Source of the DNA: JAQGMV01 sp035525455
GTDB taxonomy: Bacteria > Pseudomonadota > Gammaproteobacteria > Burkholderiales > SG8-41
NCBI GenBank assembly: GCA_035525455.1
Contig: DATLEF010000153.1
Coordinates: 1 to 15,573, forward strand
DNA: 15,573 bases
Reading direction: 5' to 3'
The notes under the pieces were generated by a model. The model ran no database searches. It saw only the letters and a list, made by a program, of their open reading frames with translations, and was not told where the DNA came from. A program made the position numbers and the translations under genes. Below are positions 8,101 to 12,691 of this stretch, piece by piece (position 1 is the first letter of the stretch; each line of letters starts with the position of its first letter).

Positions 8101-8264
8101 TAACGCGCCTGCAGCCGCGACGCCTGGATTTCGGCGTAAATCGCGTAACCCAGCACGAGGCTGCCGAGGACGATCAGTACCGAATAGAGGAGCCTGGAAC
8201 TGCGCGGAGGCGAAGAGGGCGGCGCAGCGCGCCTTACTTGATCGGGCGCGTCCGGCTGCGGCAT
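5151..8264 (-). CDS. Divergent class A penicillin-binding protein (GT51 + transpeptidase) with large insertion
   Basis: 1037-residue inner-membrane protein with a periplasmic catalytic part; predicted to polymerise and/or cross-link peptidoglycan. A proline-rich cytoplasmic tail is followed by one transmembrane anchor at about 25-45. The GT51 domain (about 155-300) has ENREL with Glu174 where most members have EDxxF, GGSTLATQ at 215-222 in place of GGSTxTQQ, DKLRQ at 239-243 in place of RKxxE, and a normal LEYLN at 267-271. The transpeptidase domain has all three motifs: STAK with Ser507 and Lys510, SIN at 613-615, and KTGTG at 932-936. The SIN-to-KTG distance is about 317 residues, against about 125 in E. 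coli PBP1b, which implies an insertion near 640-830. The start at 8264 has no strong ribosome site. It is convergent with one MmgE/PrpD gene and divergent from the other, with no visible operon partner. It differs from standard PBP1a, 1b and 1c; I give no symbol. Confidence 0.9.
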   Translation of the reverse strand: MPQPDAPDQVRRAAPPSSPPRSSRLLYSVLIVLGSLVLGYAIYAEIQASRLQARYFSGIAHHMQFKVGPGPSSSIRFPHGGPYDQRLGYSELPLYLKRLQAKGFEIDAQARVTFQLGNLIQAGYAPPYAEKTQAGLHIVDCRREPLFNFTYPERAYKDFDSIPPTVVQSLLFIENRELLDAKHPTRNPAVEWSRLGRAVMSQFLKFVDRDYDAPGGSTLATQIEKYRHSASGITNSAFDKLRQMYSATLRAYSNGPDTSDARRRIVLEYLNTVPFAAAAEYGEVTGLGDGLWAWFGADFRAVNEALAKPPANSGRALQEQARAFRQVLSLLLAQRRPTYFLGPGREALASLTDSYLRLTAAAGVITPELRDAALETKLAFRDDGVGAPRAYMRSLKAAYTVRNRLVSTLETPRLYDVDRLDLKVSSTLDAEMQDAVTNMLKRLQDRSYVKASNLAETRLLGSADPGAVLYTFTLYERGKDANYVRVQTDNSSQPFDTNEGAKLELGSTAKLRTLATYLEIIATLHEQYSGMSAKELRETQVDPRDRLTRWVIDYLLANRERSLAPLLDAALERRYSSSPGESFFTGAGVHTFSNFKREDDGKNPSVREALRESINLAYIRIMRDVVYHFIYRAPDVTGRVLQDRSHPDRSVYLSRFADHEGRVFTRHFYRKYQGLKGNEVLQELLDGLRPAPHRYAVIYRSVVPEQPLSAFIKFMRAQFPGSVLSDGDLAGMYEKYGIDKFSLQDRGYLARIHPLELWLVGYLRQHPDAKFDQVVEASKAERQAVYQWLFRSKARAAQDNRIKTLLEMQAFTEIHKHWKRLGYPFGSLVPSYATAIGVSGDRPSALAELMGIIVNGGLRLPTSRVEELHFAAATPYETVVRRAEQQPERVMKPEVAAALKKAVTDVVEAGTARRLKGAFKLDGKIELTVGGKTGTGDNRIEVFGAGGHLIKSKAVSRTATFVFFIGERWFGVITAYVPGSTAQNYNFTSALPVQILKNLAPELNPYIDPMNAKACAGAAAPRVTEARGQPVLPRAPN

Positions 8265-8389
8265 GCGGAGTGTTGCTTCATAAGCAATGCATCTTCGAAA
8301 GTGATTTTACATAGCGCCTGCGGAAGCTGCAGCGAAATGTCGAAATCGGTGGCGTAACATAAGAGTCCTGTTGCGACTATACCGATTCC

Positions 8390-9757
8390 ATGACGACCCT
8401 CGTTGAGCAATTAAGCACATATTGCGCCGACCTGCGGTACGAAGACCTGCCGGGTGAAGTCGTCGGCCAGGCAAAGCGCCTCATCATCGACACGGTCGGC
8501 TGCGCGCTCGGAGGTTACTGGAGCGAGCCGGCGCGGATAGCCCGGGATATTGCAGCGACCGTCAGAAGCAGCGAACCGGTGACCGTCATCGGCAGCGGAG
8601 AGCGCACCAGCCCCGATCTGGCGACGTTCGCGAACGGCGTCATGATCCGCTTCCTCGATTTCAACGACGGTTATACGAGCACCGGCGAATCCGGCCATCC
8701 CAGCGACAGCATCGCGGCCGTGCTTTCGGCAGCGGAACTGAGGCGCCGCAGCGGCCGGGAGGCGATCACGGCGACGGTCCTTGCGTACGAGGTCTTCTGC
8801 AGGATCTGCGACGAAGCCGATCTGAAGCCGCTCGGCTTCGATCATGTGACCGTCGGCGGCATGGCGAGCACGGCCGCGGCCGCGCGCCTGCTCGGGCTCG
8901 CGCCCCCGGAGATCGCGCAGGCGTTCAACCTGGCGATCGCACCGAATGTCGCGCTGTACCAGACCCGAATCGGGCACGTTTCGATGTGGAAAGGCTGCGC
9001 GTACGCGAATGCGAGCCGTAACGCGGTATTCGCTGCAATGCTTGCCGCCCGCGGCATGACGGGCCCGGCGCCGATATTCGAAGGCGTCGGCGGCTATTTC
9101 AAAGCCGTCACGCGCAAACCCTTCGAGCTGCGCACGCTTGGGCGAGCCGGTCATTCTTACAAGATCATGGAATGCAGCATCAAACGTTTTCCGCTCGGCC
9201 AGTATTCGCAGACCGTCATTGAGGCTGCATTGCAGCTGAGGAACAAGATGTCCTCGCCCGATGCCATTGCCGAGATCCGCATCGAAACGGTGACCACGGC
9301 GATACGCCTCATGGCGGGCGACATCGACAAATGGGAGCCGAAGACTCGCGAGTCGGCCGACCACAGCATGCCGTATACCGTCGCCATCGCATTCCTGTTC
9401 GGCGAGGTGGAGCAGCGGCATTTCGGTGAGCATTATCTGCGCGACCCGAAAGTGCTTGCGCTGACGCAGCGCGTGAAAGCCAAGGGCACGGAGGAAGCCG
9501 ACCGCCGGATGCCCGACGCGATGTTCTGCAAAATGGACGTCGTGACGGTTGCGGGCGAGACCCACACGGCCGTGGTCGAATACCACAAAGGCCATTGGAA
9601 GAATCCGATGTCGGACGCGGAGGTCGAAGGTAAATTCTGCAGGCTTGCGCGAGAAGCGCTCGAGGAAGAACGTGCAGAGCGTCTGCTCGCGACTCTCCGG
9701 CGGCTCGAATCGCTCGATGACGCAGGTGATATCGTGCGGCTCACGAAAGCCGGTTGA
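8390..9757 (+). CDS. MmgE/PrpD family protein (second copy)
   Basis: 455-residue MmgE/PrpD protein. Seen: RFLDFND with Asp90 and Asp93, GHPSD with His103, SMWKG with Lys201, FEGVGGYF near 230-237, and KRFPLGQYSQ with Lys265. The Asp93-His103 spacing matches the active-site pair of human cis-aconitate decarboxylase as I recall it. Domain 2 includes DHSMPYTVAIAF near 327 and RDPKV near 350. The probable reaction is dehydration or decarboxylation of a small organic acid; the substrate is open. The start ATG 8390 has no clear Shine-Dalgarno sequence. It is followed after 28 bases by the Bug-type binding protein, so the pair is probably one transcript: the binding protein would capture the substrate or a relative of it. 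It is clearly not a recent duplicate of the 3659 gene. Confidence 0.92.
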   Translation: MTTLVEQLSTYCADLRYEDLPGEVVGQAKRLIIDTVGCALGGYWSEPARIARDIAATVRSSEPVTVIGSGERTSPDLATFANGVMIRFLDFNDGYTSTGESGHPSDSIAAVLSAAELRRRSGREAITATVLAYEVFCRICDEADLKPLGFDHVTVGGMASTAAAARLLGLAPPEIAQAFNLAIAPNVALYQTRIGHVSMWKGCAYANASRNAVFAAMLAARGMTGPAPIFEGVGGYFKAVTRKPFELRTLGRAGHSYKIMECSIKRFPLGQYSQTVIEAALQLRNKMSSPDAIAEIRIETVTTAIRLMAGDIDKWEPKTRESADHSMPYTVAIAFLFGEVEQRHFGEHYLRDPKVLALTQRVKAKGTEEADRRMPDAMFCKMDVVTVAGETHTAVVEYHKGHWKNPMSDAEVEGKFCRLAREALEEERAERLLATLRRLESLDDAGDIVRLTKAG

Positions 9758-9774
9758 ACGCGAAAAAGAACGCG

Positions 9775-9780
9775 AGGAGG
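9775..9780 (+). promoter_or_regulatory. Ribosome binding site AGGAGG deciding the Bug-protein start
   Basis: Consensus AGGAGG five bases before ATG 9786. The reading frame is open much further upstream (an ATG at 9549 inside the MmgE/PrpD gene), but this site and the signal peptide right after 9786 fix the true start. Confidence 0.85.
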
Positions 9781-9785
9781 AAACC

Positions 9786-10763
9786 ATGAGCTTCATCAGG
9801 CGGTGTGCCGCCGGAATCGCGGCGGTCGTCGTAAGTGCAGCCAGCGCGCTCGCCGCAGTGCCGGGTGATTACCCTCTGCGTCCCGTGCGCCTCCTCGTCC
9901 CTTTCGCACCCGGCGGGGGCGCCGACGCGCTCGCGCGCATACTCACGCCCAAGCTCACCGAAGCGATGGGCCAGCAATGGGTCGTCGACAATCGCGGCGG
10001 CGCCGGCGGCAACATTGCCGCGGAAACGGTTGCCCGCGCCGCGCCCGACGGTTACACGGTCTTCATGGGATTCAGCACGGTGCTCACGGTCAACCCGAGC
10101 CTCTACAAGCTGGCGTTCAATATGGAAAAAGATTTTCAGCCGGTGACACTGCTCGCCACTGCGCAATACATCCTGGTGGTCCACCCGAGTGTGCCCGCGA
10201 ACAGCGTGAAAGACCTGGTCGCGGTGCTCAAACAGAAGCCCAAATCGCTCAACTTCGCATCCGCCGGCGTGGGCAGTCCCCTGCACCTGGCGAGCGAGCT
10301 CTTTCAGCGGCGCGCGGGCGTGCAGATGGTGCACATTCCCTATAAAGGCGGGGGCCCGGCGGCAGCGGCGATCCTCGGAGGCGAGGCGCACGTTCTATTT
10401 GGGAGCGTTGCGTCGTCACTGCCGCACGTCAAATCGGGCAGGCTGAAAGCGCTCGCGACGACGGGGCTCAAGCGCTCGAAAGTCGCCCCCGACTTGCCAA
10501 CGATGGAAGAAGCCGGTTTTCCGGGTTTCGACGTGACGACGTGGTATTCACTCATGGTGCCGGCAGGCACGCCGGCCTCAGTCGTGAAACGCATCCACGA
10601 CGAAGCAGTGAAAGCGCTGCAGCGGCCCGATGTTCAGCAGATCATGGCGGGACAGGGCCTCGATGCCGAGACGAGCACGCCGCAGGAGCTTGCCGCGCGC
10701 ATCAAGGCCGAAGGGAAGACCTGGGCTGAATTGATCAGGGCCGCGGGCATCAAGTCCGAATGA
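9786..10763 (+). CDS. Bug/TctC-family tripartite tricarboxylate transporter substrate-binding protein
   Basis: 325-residue periplasmic solute-binding protein of the Bug family (PF03401 type). Residues 1-23 form a Sec signal peptide (MSFIRRC, hydrophobic core, ALA). The mature part opens with YPLRPVRLLVPFAPGGGAD, then DNRGGAGGN and DGYT, all typical of the ligand-binding lobe. An FASAGVGSPLHLA stretch and the HIPYKGGGPA loop further along are also standard. Family members bind carboxylates such as citrate, glutamate, nicotinate or terephthalate with high affinity. No membrane components (TctA or TctB) lie in the window, so it is an orphan, as most of the expanded Bug set is in Bordetella and related genera. 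Being co-oriented 28 bases behind an MmgE/PrpD gene suggests a shared organic-acid substrate; that link is inference. Confidence 0.95.
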   Translation: MSFIRRCAAGIAAVVVSAASALAAVPGDYPLRPVRLLVPFAPGGGADALARILTPKLTEAMGQQWVVDNRGGAGGNIAAETVARAAPDGYTVFMGFSTVLTVNPSLYKLAFNMEKDFQPVTLLATAQYILVVHPSVPANSVKDLVAVLKQKPKSLNFASAGVGSPLHLASELFQRRAGVQMVHIPYKGGGPAAAAILGGEAHVLFGSVASSLPHVKSGRLKALATTGLKRSKVAPDLPTMEEAGFPGFDVTTWYSLMVPAGTPASVVKRIHDEAVKALQRPDVQQIMAGQGLDAETSTPQELAARIKAEGKTWAELIRAAGIKSE

Positions 10764-10816
10764 CCAGGAAGTCAGACGGAAAAAGTCAGAAGGCAGAACT
10801 CAGAGACATCTGAGTG

Positions 10817-10833
10817 CTGAAATCTGGAAGCTG
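10817..10833. repeat. Inverted-repeat arm upstream of the yihY-like gene
   Basis: CTGAAATCTGGAAGCTG; its reverse complement matches 11774-11789 except for one missing base. The surrounding 10768-10840 is rich in AGTCAGA-like steps and includes a short hairpin at 10798-10815 (ACTCAGA, GACA, TCTGAGT). Between them the two arms bracket the yihY-like gene. Confidence 0.5.
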
Positions 10834-10844
10834 ATAGAAGAGTC

Positions 10845-11738
10845 ATGATGATCGGCAATGCGGCGTCATACGTGTTCCAGCATCCGGGCGCTTTCGTCCT
10901 GCAAACGTTGAAGGCGTTCAAGACCAATCAGGGGCTGCTGCTGGCCGGCGCGGTCGCGTACTACACGCTGCTTTCGATCGTTCCACTCCTGATTCTGATC
11001 GTGATCGCGCTTTCTCATGTGATCGGGCAGGGCGAGCTGCTTTTCACGCTCGGGCGCTATCTCGAATGGATCGTGCCCGGCCAGTCCAAGGCCATCGTGC
11101 GCGAGCTTTCGAGCTTTCTCGACAATCGCGAAGTCCTGGGCTGGATACTGCTCGGCACGATGATCTTCTTCAGCTCGCTCGCCTTCACGGTGCTGGAAAA
11201 GGCGATGGCGGTCATTTTCCTGCACCGCTTCGCAGTGCGCCACCGCCACTTTCTGGTTTCCGCGCTGCTGCCCTATTGCTACATCCTGTTTCTCGGCGTC
11301 GGGCTCCTGATTGTCACGCTCGTGTCCGCCGGGCTGCAGGCCGTCGGCAAAGAAAGCATCGATCTCTTCGGCCAAAGCTGGTCGCTGGGCGGCCTCTCGG
11401 GCGTGCTGCTCTATGTGCTGGGCGTCGCGGGCGAGATCTTCGTTCTCACCTCGATCTATATCGTGATGCCGGTGGGGCGCCTGTCGCTGCGGCACGCGCT
11501 CATCGGCGCGGTTACTGCAGCGGTGCTCTGGGAGCTCACCCGCCACCTGCTGGTCTGGTACTTTGCGACGCTCTCGCAGGTGAGCGTCGTCTACGGCTCG
11601 CTCACCACTTCGATCGTCGTGCTGTTCAGTCTGGAAATCGCCGCGACCGCGCTGCTCCTTGGCGCCCAGGTGATTTCCGAATACGAGCGCGTGGGGAGAG
11701 GCGAAACGCACGTGGCGCGGAAGCCGATCAGGACGTAA
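10845..11738 (+). CDS. YihY/BrkB (UPF0761) family inner-membrane protein
   Basis: 297-residue polytopic membrane protein with about six transmembrane segments near 31-61, 97-125, 133-164, 179-208, 217-243 and 250-280. The family marker AVAYYTLLSIVPLL lies in the first segment. The family was once linked to RNase BN by mistake and to Bordetella serum resistance (BrkB); the molecular function is unsettled. ATG 10845 and ATG 10848 are adjacent. AGAAGAG at 10836-10842 sits better spaced for 10848, so the first Met may not be used. It lies 81 bases after the Bug-protein gene on the same strand; an 18-base hairpin in the gap makes a shared message uncertain. Length and composition are normal for the family. 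Confidence 0.93.
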   Translation: MMIGNAASYVFQHPGAFVLQTLKAFKTNQGLLLAGAVAYYTLLSIVPLLILIVIALSHVIGQGELLFTLGRYLEWIVPGQSKAIVRELSSFLDNREVLGWILLGTMIFFSSLAFTVLEKAMAVIFLHRFAVRHRHFLVSALLPYCYILFLGVGLLIVTLVSAGLQAVGKESIDLFGQSWSLGGLSGVLLYVLGVAGEIFVLTSIYIVMPVGRLSLRHALIGAVTAAVLWELTRHLLVWYFATLSQVSVVYGSLTTSIVVLFSLEIAATALLLGAQVISEYERVGRGETHVARKPIRT

Positions 11739-11752
11739 TGCCTGATTACTGA

Positions 11753-11772
11753 CGGCCGAAAGCCCACGGCCG
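11753..11772 (+). terminator. Short GC hairpin after the yihY-like gene
   Basis: CGGCCG, eight-base loop AAAGCCCA, CGGCCG, starting 15 bases after the stop codon. No T-run follows, so termination is only possible, not shown. Confidence 0.3.
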
Positions 11773-11773
11773 G

Positions 11774-11789
11774 CAGCTTCCGATTTCAG
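11774..11789. repeat. Inverted-repeat arm downstream of the yihY-like gene
   Basis: CAGCTTCCGATTTCAG, matching the reverse complement of 10817-10833 with a single-base gap. It directly follows the GC hairpin. Confidence 0.5.
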
Positions 11790-11855
11790 GTCCATGTCTT
11801 GCACTCGGGCCCATCACGGATGTGTCTACTCACCCCAAGGGACAGGTAAAAACCA

Positions 11856-12290
11856 ATGACTGCGCATGCGTACTCTCGATCGGGCGCGTTCGGACGGCTG
11901 AAGCGGCAGTGGCGCGACCTTGCTGCAGCCAGGCCGGGAAACCGCTTCCAGCAGCGTTACGCGCGCCGCCAGCAGGCCCGGCGCAGCCGATTCTCAGGAC
12001 CACTGACGATCACGGCCGGTGTGCTGATTGCGCTTTGCGGGCTCGTCCTGCTGCCGGCGCCGGGCCCTGGCATGATCGTCGTGTTGATCGGCGCCAGTCT
12101 GATCGCGGAGGAATCCCGCGCTGCCGCGCGCGCGCTGGACTGGAGTGAAGTGCACGCGCGCCGCGCCATACGCTCGGCATCGCGGACCTGGGAAAAGGCA
12201 TCCATCTCGGTCAAGGCGCTCATCCTGCTGGCAACCGGCATCAGCGCCGGAATACTCGCGTGGATCGCGTACGCGGTCTTCGTCAGTTGA
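11856..12290 (+). CDS. PGPGW-like small transmembrane protein
   Basis: 144-residue protein with a basic, Arg/Gln-rich N-terminal 45 residues (probably cytoplasmic). A hydrophobic hairpin at about 48-85 is broken by LPAPGPGM, then a charged helix with ALDW, then a final transmembrane helix at about 118-143. This layout fits the PGPGW family of putative transmembrane proteins, with PGPGM in place of the usual PGPGW. The function is unknown. An AAGGGACAGG purine-rich stretch lies 10-20 bases before ATG 11856. Its stop overlaps the end of the opposite-strand gene by eight bases. Confidence 0.8.
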   Translation: MTAHAYSRSGAFGRLKRQWRDLAAARPGNRFQQRYARRQQARRSRFSGPLTITAGVLIALCGLVLLPAPGPGMIVVLIGASLIAEESRAAARALDWSEVHARRAIRSASRTWEKASISVKALILLATGISAGILAWIAYAVFVS

Positions 12291-12588
12291 TCGCGACTGC
12301 ATCGATCTGATCGATGCGGATAATGACGCGGCCGTAGCTCTGATTTCGCACTTCGACGGCATCGTTGCCGAGTACGCGCGTGACCGCACCGCCGATCTGC
12401 TGCCCTTTGACGTAGAACATCAGCCCGCGCTTTTCTTTCTGGCTCTGCGCGAATAAGTCCTGATACGCCTGCACGACGATCTCGCGCGGCGCTGTGCCCT
12501 GCGCATGGAGGGGTCCTGCGAATGCGGCAGCGATCAGAACGACTGACGAAAGCGCTTTGGGGAATAAACGGCGGCCGGAAACGAACAT
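12283..12588 (-). CDS. Small secreted protein of unknown function, possibly a beta-barrel fold
   Basis: 101-residue protein with a clear Sec signal peptide (RR near the N-terminus, hydrophobic core, GPLHA before Gln30), leaving a mature form of about 72 residues. The mature part has one amphipathic helix (VVQAYQDLFAQSQKEKR) and then alternating strands (LMFYVKGQQIGG, AVTRVLG, AVEVRN, VIIRIDQIDAV). That strand pattern resembles small Sm/SH3-like barrels, but I do not recognise the family. AGGAGG four bases before ATG 12588 strongly supports the start. It lies downstream of the molybdenum-hydroxylase operon on the same strand but is separated from it by a strong hairpin at 12616-12650, so it may be transcribed separately. 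Confidence 0.8.
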   Translation of the reverse strand: MFVSGRRLFPKALSSVVLIAAAFAGPLHAQGTAPREIVVQAYQDLFAQSQKEKRGLMFYVKGQQIGGAVTRVLGNDAVEVRNQSYGRVIIRIDQIDAVAIN

Positions 12589-12615
12589 GAATCCTCCTGT
12601 TGGGGGGTAGAAACG

Positions 12616-12650
12616 TTCACACCCCGGAGCGCATCACTCCGGGGTGTGAA
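12616..12650 (-). terminator. Strong 14-bp hairpin after the molybdenum-hydroxylase operon
   Basis: Perfect inverted repeat: TTCACACCCCGGAG, seven-base loop, CTCCGGGGTGTGAA. It begins 42 bases past the stop of the molybdopterin subunit and ends 28 bases before the next start codon. On the minus strand only CGTTTC follows, so the T-run is poor. It may be a terminator, an RNA-stability element, or a leader structure for the small secreted protein. Confidence 0.6.
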
Positions 12651-12691
12651 AGGACGACAGAACATGCGGCGCGTCAGGTGCCGCGCGCGGC

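Noticed and set aside
8265..8389. Promoters in the divergent region between the PBP and second MmgE/PrpD genes
   Set aside because: Several partial boxes can be seen (for example TAAAAT on the minus strand, TATACC on the plus strand), but none has a partner box at proper spacing.
9549..9785. Upstream extension of the Bug-protein frame, giving a 404-residue protein
   Set aside because: It would overlap the MmgE/PrpD gene by over 200 bases and bury the signal peptide; ATG 9786 has a consensus AGGAGG site.
8411..9796. 461-codon open frame on the minus strand, covering almost all of the second MmgE/PrpD gene
   Set aside because: It is antisense to a gene with clear family motifs. Its translation is rich in Arg, His, Asp and Glu with no recognisable domain, the usual product of GC-rich codon bias on the opposite strand.
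10798..10815. 7-bp stem with GACA loop between the Bug-protein and yihY-like genes
   Set aside because: Too short and AT-balanced, with no T-run; not listed as a terminator.
10866..11804. 312-codon minus-strand open frame over the yihY-like gene
   Set aside because: The translation is dominated by Arg, Gln, Glu and His from antisense reading of membrane-helix codons; no ribosome site or motif.
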